The notes under the pieces are model-generated. The model did not search any database. It saw nothing but the letters and a program-made list of their open reading frames with translations, and had not been told where the DNA came from. The translations under genes were made by a program, and so were the position numbers. A stretch of 64,000 nucleotides of DNA from Maylandia zebra (Eukaryota > Chordata > Actinopteri > Cichliformes > Cichlidae): assembly GCF_041146795.1 (NCBI RefSeq), contig NC_135172.1, positions 13,444,137 to 13,508,136 of the forward strand, given 5' to 3'. This document shows, in pieces, positions 1-12,813 of this stretch; the first letter of the stretch is position 1; every line of letters begins with the position of its first letter.

Positions 1-950
1 GCAAGCTCCTTTGACCAGTGCCACTTGATTTTCCCTTCAGTGGAATAACTTATTAAAAAAGTTTGGAGTGCTTTTTAAATCCCTCGTCAGACTCCTTATC
101 TTACACAAAGGTTTTCTTCTGAAGGCACTTGCGCTTTCCAAGATGGTGTCACGCAGTTTAATAGCAAAGACCCTGGAGATCAGATGGAGTCTTTGCATCA
201 AGCAACAAGAAGACCCTAGACATGAACATGACATAATTTCCTTAGGGATTATTAAAGCATTCTGATTCTGAATCTAGATCCTCTGGGTCTACTTTTCAAT
301 GGTTTTGAATGTGCAATAAAAGTAGTGGACCACCAAAAGAGTTCCAAAATGTTACTTTGTGTCATTAGTTTGAGTATATCACTTTTAAAAAGGGAAACTG
401 TTTTAAAGAGTGTTGAATCTTTGCTTGACCACATTTGTCAAATTCAGTTCAGATCAAGTCACAACAACAGTGGGCTCAAGACGTTTCATATAGTGAAGTA
501 TAACAGGGAGATAAACAATAGAGAGAAAACCCCAACAATTAAACGACTCTCTATGAGTGAATACTTGGCAACAGTGGGAAGAAAAAACTCCCTTTTAACA
601 GGATGACACCTCCGACCTAACCTGGCTCAGGGAGGGGCAGCAATTAAGCCAACAATCTTTCATGTAGGCTTCCTAGCAGACCTAGAGATTTGTTGAGACT
701 GACACCTACGCAAAATTTAACATCATCAAAGTAGCCACAAGAAAAAAAAATAAACAGTCATCATATTGTTGTCTACATCTAAGGCCACTTGAACACAGAA
801 CAAGATCCTACGCCCATCTGCGACGGCACTTGAGCCCCCTTTACAATCATAATTCCCAACCTTGAGGAGACAAGGCTGTTTCCTCTCTTTCTCTACCTCA
901 CAACTCACTCCCTCGCTCTGCCAGGGCTTTTTCACTGAGGCCAGCATTTC
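1..950. other. No gene recognised
   Basis: I see no coding region, RNA gene or clear repeat here. Short open frames lack splice context and do not resemble any family I know. An ATTCTGATTCTG stretch near 262-275 recalls the tail of a fish LINE, but it is too short to call. Confidence 0.5.
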
Positions 951-959
951 GTTTGCCTC

Positions 960-2790
960 TTTCCTCCAAACACAAACCCAAAAGAAAGAAAGAGGGGTGG
1001 GAGAGGAGAAAATGAGAGAGAGAGACGGGGGGGGGGGGGGTTTGAGTCGGGGTTTTCGGAATTTGGTCTATGTTTGGATTGGAAGCGAAGGCCCCAGCGC
1101 TGGGCTCTCAGGAGGATAATGGAAAAGAGGGAGAGAAGAAAGGGAGGTTTATGGCTGTGTGTGTACCCTCACAGGTGGTCGGCACATACTGACGGGTCCG
1201 GGGGGGGCTTTTGTGTGTCAAAATGTGTGTGTGTGTGTTCACGTGGGGTTGCCGAATCGTGTCCGCCTGTTGGCAAAAGTAACGCCATGTGTGCTCAAAG
1301 CATGTATGCTCAAAGATACATGTGTGTATCTTTGCAGATGTTGGCACCAACGCATGTGCGCTTTAGCTTGTAAGAATCAGAGAAGAGAGACGTAGAGAGG
1401 AGGTGAATAAGACATTCCTTAGATGCAGAGGAGTGGGGGGGATGCAGGGAGCCAGTGGTTAGTTAGTGGTTTGAAACTAAGAGGAGAAAAATGAACGTCT
1501 CGTCCAGGGCTAGGCCTGAAAATGCTACCGCAAACCAACCAACAAGCCAAGTGGGAGAGGAAAGGAGACCGGAGCACAGAAGAGGAGAAGGGGGAAAAAG
1601 CGAAGGATATGAAGAGAACCAGTGAGGCCTCCTCTTCCTCCTCTTCCCATATGAGGCCTGCTAACTCCTGCCTGTGCCGCAGGGGAGAAAGAAGGGGAGT
1701 GGTGCTTTTATAGCTGGACTGAACCGACTGAACCCATCATGTACAAACAGCAGGGAAAGTATGGAGACAACAGAGGCCTGAGGCCAGCAACCACGCAGGG
1801 GGCTTCAGATGGTTTCAGGTTGAGGGCCACAGGAGGGCTGGAGGTCCAAGGAAGAGAGGGATGGAGGAGTAAGAGAGAACCCCTCCAAATCTCCCTCGAG
1901 TCCCTTTTCAGTGATACATCAACAGTTTTGGTTGTTCTTTCTTTTACCTGTTGCTTCTTTTATTCACCTTTGTCCTTCTTTTCTTTCTTTGACTATTTTT
2001 CCATCTCTTTTCCTTGTTTTCTTTCTTATTTCCTCCACCCTCATCTTCATTCTTTGGTTATTCCTGCCGCATGTCTGCTCCATTTTCATTTTCATTCCTG
2101 TTTGCCTTTATTTTTGTTCCCTTCATTTTGTGACATTTCTTTCGTCTTTCTTTTTTATCCCGTCTTTCTGGCCTTGGATTGCTTCCTTTCCCAAACTGTT
2201 TTTTTTTTCTTGGCTCATCACTGGACTACTCCACTTATTAAATAACTCATTCAGTCAGTCTCTTTTTTTGGCTAAATTGCTTTCTTCCTTCATTCCTTTT
2301 GTCTTTTTTTTGCTGCACTTTTTTGTATTGCACACTCCCTTTCTTATGTTTTATTCCTTTTCTTTTCTTCTGACTACCGTCCTATCACATCTGTTCCCAT
2401 TGTTTTCCATTCTCTTTCCATCATCTTTGTTTCCCTTGTTTTCCCTGCCATCCTTTCATTCTTGCGTTGATTTCCTCCTTTGTTAGTCCACATCAGATTA
2501 TTTATTTTTCACTTTATTCACTTCTTCCATTTCATCTTCTGCCATCCTTTTCCTCCCCGTGGCTCTGTTTGCCCTGAAACTTTAATTTTTGCCCATACAG
2601 TTTAGTCATTTTGTGTATTTTCTTATAACTGATTAGTGTTGTGAACTGTGATCCTTTGTTTCTTTTTTCACTAACTTTGTTTCTACTTTTTTTGTACTTT
2701 CTGGTCTTTCTTCCTTATTTTATCATTCCTTCCTAACTCTTATCTCCCTATTCTATTTGTTTCTTTCTTTCTCCCTCTTTTAACAATTTA
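960..2790. repeat. Purine-rich then pyrimidine-rich low-complexity block
   Basis: From about 960 to 1900 the + strand is rich in G and A, with AGAGAG runs and a run of at least 14 G near 1027-1040. GT-rich patches lie near 1205-1230. From about 1910 to 2790 the same strand switches to long TTTC/CTTT pyrimidine stretches. The long open frames in the second half are explained by the scarcity of purines, hence of stop codons. No gene is supported. Confidence 0.6.
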
Positions 2791-5480
2791 CTTAAAACTT
2801 GTACACACAACCCTGCAGGTGTCCATATGCATGAGCAATGTTCCCACCCTGTAGCAGACTGAGTGGGTGGAAGGGGCCTGTAAGACAGATGCACCCAACA
2901 ACAACAGGAAAGGAGTTTTCTTGGCTCAGAGTCTTTTCTAAAATCCATCCATGTGCGTCTGCCCAACCTTTGGAGAGCAGCATGATGCAACAAGCCTGCA
3001 ACACACGCAGTACTGCATGACATGAAAACCACAAAATCAGCAAAAACTTTCGCCCCGACCACCATGTAACATCAGTAAGGGATTTTTGTTGGTCTTATGC
3101 ACCAGTGGCCACTCCCCAAACCCTAAACCAGGATTTCAGACCCCGGAGAATTGAAGTCTAAGTGCAAGAATGAAGTTGGGAAGTGTTTTTCTGATACAAA
3201 CTTATGCAGCAAAGCACAGAGGAGCTATGCTTGGTGTGAGGAGAGTGGAAGTTTTGTGTGTGCTTTGTGTCCACCTTGCCACACTTATGGGTGTGTAGAG
3301 TTGGTGTATATGGGAGTATTTGTGTCCCTAAATATGGCAACGTAGCTGTTTTAAATTTAAGCATTTGAGTCTAGCACAAGTTGGTAGTTTGTGGACAGAA
3401 AAGGTCTTACGGTATGCAATTATATACAAACACAACTGTGGATCGCCGCAAAAAACGACAATAACGCCACTGTTACAATGCATGAAGCTAAAAATATGTC
3501 CCTTGTCAATGCATTTTCTCAGAGTATAGGCTTTCTGCTAATTTGGTTCAACTGCTTCCAGAGTGAAGACGCTACATTAGGAAATTCCAGCCAATGTCAG
3601 TGTTCAAAATACCAGTCTGGGCAATACCAACAGTAATACTTGGTAATCGTGTAAAGAGTCTTTGAGATCTTAATTAATCAAATAATCTTTCAACATTTAG
3701 TCAGACCACATCTGATACAGGCAAGAGAGAGACACGGGAGATGAACACAGGCCACTGACACTGCTAAATGCCATCTAATTTTTAGATATGCCAATAAAAA
3801 GTCAATAAGGTCAATGCCAATATTTGGCTGACATGTTGTTACAACCCCACTTCAAACTTCATGCCCCACCTTGAAAGCACTTTACCCCACCTTTTTATTT
3901 GGGCATGCTCGTATGGCACAAGCACAGTGGACACAGTACAAACTGGTTACAGGATGATGGCAATAACTGTAACACAGGCCAAATGATGTGGATGGTACAT
4001 CGATGTGCAATGCTAGTCCAGTTAACTGTCACTCAGAAAGCAAAAAGAATTGTGGTGAAGAAATCAAATGTAATTGATTTTATGGGTTTTGTTTTGGGTT
4101 TTTTTTTCTTGATTGATATTGGATTTCTTGAATTGATCGAGAAGTAGTTCTAGTTAAGCTGAGAAATTCTTAGTGATCTGACAGCCAAACAACGTCCACC
4201 CTAATTTTGTTGTTGTTGTTTGTTGATAAACTGTTTGTTCATAAAATGACAATGTGAAACAATATTGACCACAAACCTTTTCTTGCTAGATATTCCAACA
4301 AGGACATCCAGCTGAGTGTAAGGTATATCTCCAGTCTCAGCACAACTTTGCTTTTGGAAACTATTTTTCAACCAGACATCAAGGTAAAGGGGACAGCTGA
4401 TGCTTTTTCATATGTAGCAATTCTTTTACAGCTCGTTGAGCCCTAAAATTGTGATGTAACTTACCAATTTGTTACTAACCAATTCATTTGCACTCTTCTT
4501 TGTAAACAAGGAAATAATGCTGTTGTTTTCCTAGCTTGGACCACTGTCCCTCACATCAATGTTTAATGTTTAAAATTCAACAAAACAACATTTCATCAAG
4601 TCCACAGAGTTTTAGTGACTGGTTATTTCTTTAACTTTTTTTTTCTCCAAGCAAAATACATTTCAGAAGAAAATCAGAGCTCCCAGACGAAACCCCTGAG
4701 GAGCTCCTGAGATTACCAGGAGTAGGAAGATCATATATGGCTGTAAAGATTATTGTCATTAATATTAAATTAATCGTTTTAAGAAAAAATCATAAAATGT
4801 CATTTCAAAAACTCAAAGCAATATCTTTGAAAAGGTCAGAAAAAACAATATATATCCAGATTACAGACAAAGAAAACCACGGGTGCTAAAGATTTCTAGT
4901 ATTTTTATTGATTAGATTCATTAAAACCCCTAAAGACAACAGATGTCAACCTGTATTAATACTGTAAATGTTTGTTTTTTAATACTTGAATCATGGCTCG
5001 TATATTTATACATAGCTAGTTAAATTCTGTAAGTGCTGCCACACTTATGGCCGCCACATATTGTAAATCAATATTAGGGAAACGTCAAGGGACTCTTAGA
5101 TTTCTAGATACACAGACAAAGCTGAGATTTACCTTATAACAGCCTGTTAGTGAGGCAGATCTTCTCCCTGTAGTTTGCCTGAAGATGCTTCTTCAATGGT
5201 CGTACTGTGAGCTCAGAAATTCATCAAAATCAAGCGAGTTTGTCCGACGTGTCCTGTATCATCTTCATCAAAGTTGTCGGTTTTCACTGGCTGCTCTCAA
5301 AATCAAAGAAATCTGCGTTGTTGAAAAGCAAATCCTCCCCTCGGGGGATCGTTCGGAAGGTAAAATATCTATTGCTAGTGGTCAGTTTTCACATATGTAT
5401 TGGAAAACCTTGTCCTGGGAATATTTTTTCTTCAAAATGACTATTATGTAAAAAAAATTTAAATGAATAGGGATTTTTTT
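2791..5480. other. No gene recognised; two exon-like stretches only
   Basis: This stretch is AT-rich and unremarkable. Two short segments have an acceptor-like start, an open frame and a donor-like end (4290-4383 and 5174-5359, + strand). Neither encodes a protein I recognise and the two do not form a convincing gene, so I do not call them. Confidence 0.4.
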
Positions 5481-5489
5481 TTAAATTGT

Positions 5490-5792
5490 GTGTCACTCAA
5501 ATATACGAATGCAGGATACTCTGCGGCGTAAATGTCAAATCTGGCGTAAAATCAGGCTCTCCGAGAGGCGCATCGCTCAGTTGCGACGCTGGTCAACTGA
5601 GCTTCCAGCGGCGGAGAGGAGGGAAGAAGCTGTCTGGGAGGGAGAAAGGGAGAGGGGGCGTGGAGAGACACTGTGACAGCATGAGCGAGAGAAAGAGAGG
5701 GAGAGAGTCCGACATCCGAGGGAGCATTCCTCCTCCAGCTGTTGAATATCTGGACGTTTTCATTGCAGCGCTTCTTCATTTTTATTTTGTCA
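5490..5792. promoter_or_regulatory. Possible promoter or first exon, GC-richer island
   Basis: This segment has more CpG than its surroundings (several GCG/CGG/CGC in 5520-5620). It then runs into a GAGAGAG-type purine stretch typical of fish 5' leaders. No start codon with a credible downstream reading frame is visible. The segment is cut off by the transposon starting at 5793. It could be a promoter, an orphan first exon on either strand, or simple repeat; the call is weak. Confidence 0.25.
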
Positions 5793-7032
5793 TAGGGGAG
5801 ACCGGGGATAGCTGTAACGTGGGTCAGTTGTAACACTTCCAATTTCTCCAATCAGGGCTAAGTTTCAAATGATGTGACTCATCCTGTGCATGCCCAATTC
5901 AGTTCTGCTATCACATGTGAAAAATCAGCACATTTTGTCAAACACAGACAATTTAACATGAAAAAAAGTAATTTGTATGCCAAAAAGTAAGTTTTTCTAC
6001 TTTATTTCAATTTGTAATAGCATTATCTGCTTTGCAGCTAAACTCAAACTTAAATTATGTTATTTGTATGTCTATGGGGATATATTCTGTGTAGGTCTTT
6101 AGTGCTAATGTTTTAGCCGTTGGCTGTAATGTTAGCTAGTTCATGGCTATAGGAGTCTGGGTCAGTTGTAACAGTAACAGTCTGGGTTAGTTGTAACAAT
6201 AATGCAGATGTTACAACTTACCACACTATTACTTTAACTTATATTAAACAAGTTGGGGCAACGACATCAGCAGAGAGAGGTTCACTGGTCGCATTTGTAT
6301 ATGCGGTTAATGCCATTGGCAACACAATTCCTCCACTGTTTGTGTTCCCACACATACATTATGCAGACCACTGTGTCAGAGATGGACCAGTAGGAAGTAC
6401 TGGTAGTGGAAATAAATCAGGATGGGTGCAAGAAACAGATTTCCTCATCTTTCTGAAGCACTTTGCAAACCACACCAAGGTAAGCCATGATAAAAAGTAA
6501 TGGAATTGCGATGCTGGTGAACAACTACATTTTTTCAGCTTCATTGTTATGTTCAAATTGGTGCAAGAGTTGTAGGTTATAATGCCCACTGAGCCAATGA
6601 GGCCAAATTCAAGGAAGACCAACCAAAATTAATGAAATATTCAGTTGCAGAAAATTCCATAATTTGTCTTTTTTGGGGGGTTGGAATATGTTCAAAAGCT
6701 AGATTTCTGCATTCTGTCACACACATTCATGTGTTGAATAAACAAAGATTACATGTTAATGTTTTGTTAGTACCCTTATTTCATTGTGTTACATTTCACC
6801 CCAGGATATGTTACAACTAACCCAGACTATGGGGTTAATTGTAACATTTCACTCTTTGTGTTTGAGGCCATACCATGCAATGGGTAATTGTGCTGCAGAG
6901 AAAATAGCTGCATTATTTAATAGCAGAGACATGTAAATACTTTGCATTACATTTTGAATCCACTACCTTAAAAGAGCTTCAATTTACAGACAGAAATGTC
7001 AAAAATGTTACAACTATCCCCGGTCTCCCCTA
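5793..7032 (+). mobile_element. pogo-type (Tc1/mariner superfamily) DNA transposon, deleted copy
   Basis: The two ends are inverted copies over about 26 bp (GGGGAGACCGGGGATAG then YTGTAAC), with TA at each outer edge, as expected of a Tc1/mariner-pogo element with a TA target duplication. Inside, motifs of the form GGGT(C/T)AGTTGTAAC are repeated several times. One piece of transposase can be read at 6246-6479. The element is 1.24 kb, too short for a full transposase, so this is an internally deleted copy. Confidence 0.8.
6246..6479 (+). pseudogene. pogo/Tigger/jerky-type DDE transposase fragment
   Basis: An uninterrupted 78-codon frame begins KQVGATTSAERG and continues with NAIGNTIPPLFVFP and later SGWVQETDFLIFLKHF. 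This is the conserved core of the DDE_1 (pogo, Tigger, jerky/CENP-B) transposase fold, around the second and third catalytic strands. The frame ends at a donor-like AAG|GTAAGC. No start codon, N-terminal DNA-binding domain or C-terminal part is present in frame. It is a fragment left inside the 5793-7032 element, not a working gene. Confidence 0.75.
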
Positions 7033-8450
7033 CTTTCCAGATCCAAATTGTTGCTACATATCATCCATCCGTTTCATGCTGATTTAAAAGTAGGGTGTAA
7101 GTGTGCGTGATTTTCAATATTTTTGCAATTACTGGGAATTAAATCGGGAATCAAAAGCGGTAATTATGCTACAAACCTTGAATTTCTAGATGTTGATTTT
7201 AAATTAAAGCACACACACTCACGACTGGTTGTGCGAGCCTCATGTGTTTGTTCTTGTAAATAAAAGATGTACATTTATTTGTGGTCCCGTTTTAAGGCTT
7301 TGACATTTGCCTTTGTGTTATTCTTTCTTTCTTTGAGCTTGAAGTGATCACTTAGACCAGAGGGTTGAGAGGCACAGCTGCCCCCTCATTAAAATGAAAT
7401 CATAATCTTCTTGGATGACCTGTACCACAAAGCAGGTCATTTAATTTTTCATATAATTCTATTACAAATGCACCAAAAGACACAAACAGCAAAGCCGCTG
7501 TGGTGAGGCCCACAAGAGGCTGAAATTGAAGGTGATGCTCAGCAAACAACAATCATCCACAGCAGCCTGTATTGGCACACTTGTCACTCGAATCCATTTA
7601 TTTGTTTATTTTGCTATTTAGTTGCTTTCAAAGAATATCCGTCAAATTTTAAGATCATTCTGTTGTTTCAGTATGGCTGAAAACTTCCAGGAGGCTGCGA
7701 CCCGTCACCATTGAGACATTTGCATTTTGCAGCTTTGTTTTGCATTTACTTTTCATTTCTTTTTTACTTCCACTTTCACTCACAGATAAGTTTTAGATTT
7801 CATTGTTGCACCGTGAATATGCACCAGTTACCTGTGAGTAGATTTCACTGCAGCTTTTTCATGCTCAGATAGTGAGACATGCAATATCGGTCTCAAGGAC
7901 TGCACTGACATTAGAGCTTTACAATATTATCCTATACTTTTTAAACACTTTTCAAATTCATAACAAAATTCTCCGAAACATTTGTCTGTAGCTCAAAACC
8001 AGGAAAACCAGAGAAATTAAGGGCAGCAAAGCTGACTGCTTTGGGAACTGCAGATAAAAAAAACATTTTTTGATTAACTTTTATTTCTTGTATTGAAATG
8101 GCTTTTGTTTGCTAATTTTCACATGAAAATATGATGAATACTTTGACCTTCCTCCCTGAAACTAAAACTGTGCAGGCGGGCTACATGTGTGCTGAATCTG
8201 AGAACTACAAAGTGGCTGCGTGTTTTTATCACTCCTCTTTCAGGGACATAAATCTCCTAAAACAGTTATATTGTCGTGACCTGGCTCTTTTTTTTTCTTT
8301 TTTTTTTGAGGAAGAAGGTCTCTGCAGTCTAATTCATCACTTTATAATGTAAACACTTTAAGGATCAGAGTAAGGGCCGTGGCCTCCAGGCCTCCAGGAA
8401 AATGATGTAGAGATGAATATACAACTCTCTCATTTTTTTTCAGTCCATTC
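7033..8450. other. No gene recognised
   Basis: AT-rich intergenic sequence. I see no coding exon, RNA gene or repeat with identifiable ends. Confidence 0.5.
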
Positions 8451-8452
8451 CA

Positions 8453-8540
8453 CTGGGGTGGAGGTAGGGAGGTAGAGTGGCCAGTTGGAGTGGCCACCAA
8501 CCAGTTGGAAGGTTGGTGGTCTGATCTCAGCTCCTCCCTT
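8453..8540 (+). repeat. tRNA-like SINE fragment
   Basis: A GGTAGAGTGGCC...CCAGTTGGAAGGTTGGTGGT segment followed by a B-box-like TCTGATCTCAGCTCCTCC resembles the tRNA-derived head common in fish SINEs. A similar head recurs at about 58486-58540. There is no body or tail, so this is a fragment. Confidence 0.5.
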
Positions 8541-8614
8541 GTGCTGAGGAATCGTTTAAGCAACAAATTGAACCCTGACTTCCCCTGTGCATCAGTCTTA
8601 TCAGAGTATATGAA

Positions 8615-8946
8615 TGGTAAATAGCCTGTATTTGTATAGCACTTTACTTAGTCCCTAAGGACCCCAAAGCACTTTACACTACATTCAGTCATCCACCCAT
8701 TCACTCACACATTCACACACTGGTGATGGCAAGCTACATTGTAGCCACAGCTCCCTTCGGGCGCACTGACAGAGGCGAGGCTGCCGGTCACTGGCGCCAC
8801 CGGGCCCTCTGACCACCACCAGTAGGCAACGGGTGAAGTGTCTTGCCCAAGGACACAACGACCGAGACTGTCCGAGCCGGGGCTCGAACCGGCAACCTTC
8901 CGATTACGAGACGAACTGCCAACTCTTTAGCCACGATCGCCCCCCA
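8615..8946 (-). repeat. tRNA-derived SINE, full-length copy, minus strand
   Basis: Read on the minus strand, it starts GGGGCGATCGTGGCTAAAGAGTTGG (A-box region) and has a B box GGTTCGAGCCC. It ends with the tail AAAGTGCTATACAAATACAGGC...TTTACCATT. The same element occurs on the + strand at 11550-11866 with high similarity along its whole length, which fixes the boundaries. The tRNA-like head belongs to the SINE promoter and is not a tRNA gene. Confidence 0.8.
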
Positions 8947-11540
8947 GAATTGTTTTTAATTGTGTTGTTCTGTTGTTTATGAGCCTTTTCTTGTCTCCCA
9001 TACGTGTTTTATGTATGAAAAGAAAATTGTTAAAACGTTCGTCAGAGCCCAGGAAGAATAGCTACTGCTACTGCAGGAGCTAATGGGGAACTTGGTAAAC
9101 TAAACTAAACCATTCTCTTTGCTTTTCATACTTATTACAAGGATGATGACAGTCACTTATCAGATGCACAAACCTGTTAGACATTATTAGCAGCAGTAGC
9201 AGTAGTAGTAGTGGTAGTAAATGTCAGTTTTCAAAAATGTCCTTTTTTGATAATAAAATGTTAAAAATTAAAGTATTATGACATGAATACTCCAGCGAGT
9301 TTTAGCAAACAACTTTATTAGGTGACCAACATGTTTTAGTTTGTGGCCTTCATCAGGGTCATTGCAAAACATATATTTAAAAAAAAACAGGAAATAGAAA
9401 AAATCCAAGTGGACCAATCACACATTCATCATACTTTATTCAAAAAAATAAAGTATGGTCGTTTCTGCAATCCAATCATGTACAGTATGGACTAAGAATA
9501 AAATAAATCTGTAAACACCTTAAAAGGTTGTTCTGTCAATCTACAGCAAACCCATTTCATAAATTACACGTCTTTTATAGTTATAGTTATTCATAGATGT
9601 GAGGAGATCCTGTGTGAACATTAGCAGGGATGTTTCTGAGACCCAAGCAAAACTATACAAAAAACCTCTCACGGAGATTCAGGAAAACACTACACCCTGC
9701 AGGGTCATTTTTTCCTCACACCAGCCTTTTTAGTGTTCAAAAGCTGTGCTGAAGTGTTTCTACATGCTATTGACAACATGATACTTACAAAGTAATAACA
9801 AACAACATGTAAGCATCTAAAAATATTCTAAAATGTCCATATTTGATATTTCTTACAGCACTTTATATTTTCTTTTTCTCCAAGGCAAAAACCAGCAGCT
9901 TAGACAAATTTGATTCATTTGGTCAGAGAATTGAAGAAGTAGCACAGAAGTGAAGTGATGAGTAGTTTTTAAAATACAAAATACAAACTCGCTGATGTGA
10001 TGCTTGTCATGTTATGTTGTCTCTCTCTGTCTTGTAGTGTGATCACCTCCAGATCTCCATGAAAAAATATTCTTTGTGATACTTTCAATCCTGATATATG
10101 AATTGCAATAAATTAATCCTGTTTAATCAGATTTACAATTATCACTTTTAGTGAAATATTCACTATTTCTCTTATATTATCATGTAATGATCCTTGTAGA
10201 AGAATAAAAAATTATAAAAAAAGAAATACTAAATGTCAGCTACTTTAAAAGTACGTTTTTTGGAAATAAAACAATAAATGAAATTTACTTTATGGACCAG
10301 ATGAGGAATCTGTGTATTAGGAAGACAATGATTGTTGTCATATCTAGTTATATGAAACAAGCCTGCCCTGACAGCCCTGATAAATTCATCATTAGTACTT
10401 AATAATGATAACTGGTTTTGGTGTAACACCTTTGGATTACTTCACACATCAAAAAACTAGACATAGTTTAGTTTAATTTGGACAAAAGGATGATTAAATA
10501 TTATCATAATTACTAATACTGTATTATATGATATATTACACTTTGATGCGATGGCTTACAAGATATCAGAGTAGGACCGAAGCAACTCTAGTATGCAAAG
10601 TTTTAAACAGGAAGTAGCTGTGGATGCGACATCACTGATCAGCAGTAATAAGTTATAAGTAATAAGGCTAAAATATTACTTCAGTATATTAATTCAAATA
10701 CATTTGGAGAAACAGAAATTTTAAAAAGTTCAAAATAAAGACACAAATGTTTTAATGTAAAAAATAAGTATGTTAAAGCCAGATAAGCAAACTTGATATT
10801 TACAGTGTTCTAGATAAAATTCTAGGAAGACGTATGAACAAATCTCACTTCCTTGCAACTCTTTACACGGAAGTGAGATTTGTTATATATTTGCCATCAG
10901 TAGCAATATCAGCTACAGATAGTAGTTATGGTTACACGCCAAAAGGATTGTTAGTGTACACTTTAAACACTGCAAACCCCAAAAAGTAGCAGAACTTAAA
11001 AAAAATAAAACTTAAGGCAACCTATTGCCTTAATCTGCATGATTTCAGATCTGCTTTCACAGACTCGTCCTAAACGAATGAGTGAGAGTGATCACAAATG
11101 AATCGGCTAATTACAAGATGATTTTAGGACAAATCACCTCTCCGATTTCTCGTCTTCATCATAATCTTCATCAGAAAGGTGTTTACACTACTTGTAAAAC
11201 AGAGGATTCTGCAAAATGTCATGATACTTTAATGTGTTTAAACATGAAAAGATGTTGGAGATTGAGCTAAAGGCAGGAAGGAGAAAAGGCAAAATATGAA
11301 AAAAAAATCTGAACAAAAGGTCGGTTGGCTGTTTTTAAAGCTTGCAATTGATGCAGATGTTTTAAATGCCCCCAATAAATTCACTGCAGTAAAGTTTTTT
11401 TTAATGTTTACAATGTTTATTGTTTAATGTTTGAAAAAGAAATCAGAATCTAAATCAATCCAGCTGTTGTATCAAACTAAAGACTAATATATTTAATGTT
11501 TGGGGTCAAATTGATCCCAGAATTTAAAACCTTACAAAGA
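8947..11540. other. No gene recognised
   Basis: AT-rich sequence without a supported gene. The stretch near 9290-9375, including TTTGTGGCCTTCATCAGGG, looks like part of a common fish repeat, but I cannot define its ends. Confidence 0.45.
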
Positions 11541-11549
11541 TCTCTGCCA

Positions 11550-11866
11550 CGGGGCGATCGTGGCTCAAGAGTTGGCGGTTCGTCTTGTAATCGGAAGGTT
11601 GCCGGTTCGAGCCCCGGCTCGGACAGTCTCGGTCGTTGTGTCCTTGGGCAAGACGCTTCACCCGTTGCCTACTGGTGGTGGTCAGAGGGCCCGGTGGCGC
11701 CAGTGTCCGGCAGCCTCGCCTCTGTCAGTACATCTCAGGGCAGCTGTGGCTACAATGTAGCTTGCCATCACCAGTGTGTGAATGGGTGGATGACTGGATA
11801 TGTAAAGTGCTTTGGGGTCCTTAGGGACTAGAAAAGCGCTATATAAATACAGGCCATTTACCATTT
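11550..11866 (+). repeat. tRNA-derived SINE, second copy, plus strand
   Basis: This is the direct counterpart of the 8615-8946 copy. It has the head GGGGCGATCGTGGCTCAAGAG, B box GGTTCGAGCCC, a central CTTGGGCAAGACGCTTCACCC segment, and the tail AAAAGCGCTATATAAATACAGGCC ending TTTACCATT. The two copies are inverted and about 2.6 kb apart. Confidence 0.8.
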
Positions 11867-12316
11867 AGATAAATTGGTACATTTTTTTAAGTAGCAGGTA
11901 CTTAATATGCAAAGTAGATGAAGCTGATCAAAAATAATAAGCTGAATGAACTGAAATGGAACAAAATGTTAGATGAACTTACGCTATTTCTTAGTTTTTT
12001 TTAAATTAATATTACATTACTTCATTTATTTAAGTAGTTTCAGCATTTGCATTTACTGTGTATTAAACTAGACCAGCTAATAATAAAAGTCTTGAGTCAT
12101 GTATTCTGTTTCCAACCCAGACATTCATGTGTTAAAGTGTTCTATAGGCAGTTATATACAACAGTTCTCCAGGCTTTCTGAAGGTCTGGCTGCTTTTTCA
12201 CTCCTTTTCATTCCAGTCCTTAAACTTGACCATTTTCATAAGAGTGTTGTTGGTTTTTTATTATTATTTCTGAAGCAACCTAATACGGACGTATGACTTA
12301 ATCCTGTCACTTCGCA

Positions 12317-12322
12317 TATAAA
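12317..12322 (+). promoter_or_regulatory. TATA box of the Ig-receptor gene
   Basis: A TATAAA motif lies about 25-30 bp before the probable transcription start near 12345-12350. A noncoding first exon would then run to the donor at 12600/12601 (CAACAT|GTGAGT). The position fits, but the start itself is inferred. Confidence 0.5.
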
Positions 12323-12718
12323 GAAACTCTACTAGTAGAGCACAACAGTAAGTAGCAGACCTACAAAGCTCTGTACCCGAGGTAACCAGCAGAGACCTAC
12401 AACAAGCACGTATCTACATCTGTAAAACATGGTGGACAGACTTTTGCACAACACTAAAACCATTAAACAAGATTATTTTGATTAAGCATTTCAAGAGGAA
12501 GGAAGTTACAGCTAGATCTCAGGGCTGCGTGTGATGTATTTATCGTCCCCAACAAGATGAAAACTTGCCTTTGCTGAGACACTGCTCTTAATTTCAACAT
12601 GTGAGTAAAATTTTATGTTTTTATGGATATAAAGTAGGAGATCTTAAAAAACCAGATACAAGTTCTGTTATTTTATACATTTTCTTGTTAATATAGAAAC
12701 CGAAGCATTCCTGCAGTC

Positions 12719-12773
12719 ATGCTGTTTGCAAAGACTCAGTGGACGGTGATGTGTTTCCTCCTGCACATAACAG

Positions 12774-12813
<40 letters not shown>

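Noticed and set aside
1739..2486. Long overlapping open frames rich in Phe, Leu and Ser
   Set aside because: They arise from the pyrimidine-rich low-complexity stretch, where stop codons are rare; there is no splice context or family resemblance.
4290..4383. Exon-like segment reading YSNKDIQLSVRYISS on the + strand
   Set aside because: It has acceptor- and donor-like edges but no recognised family and no partner exons.
5174..5359. Exon-like segment after CTCCCTGTAG ending GAAG|GTAAAA
   Set aside because: Open in one frame but with no recognisable protein and no connection to other exons.
8880..8946. tRNA gene on the minus strand
   Set aside because: The A and B boxes belong to a SINE whose second full copy lies at 11550-11866; no cloverleaf with paired arms is formed.
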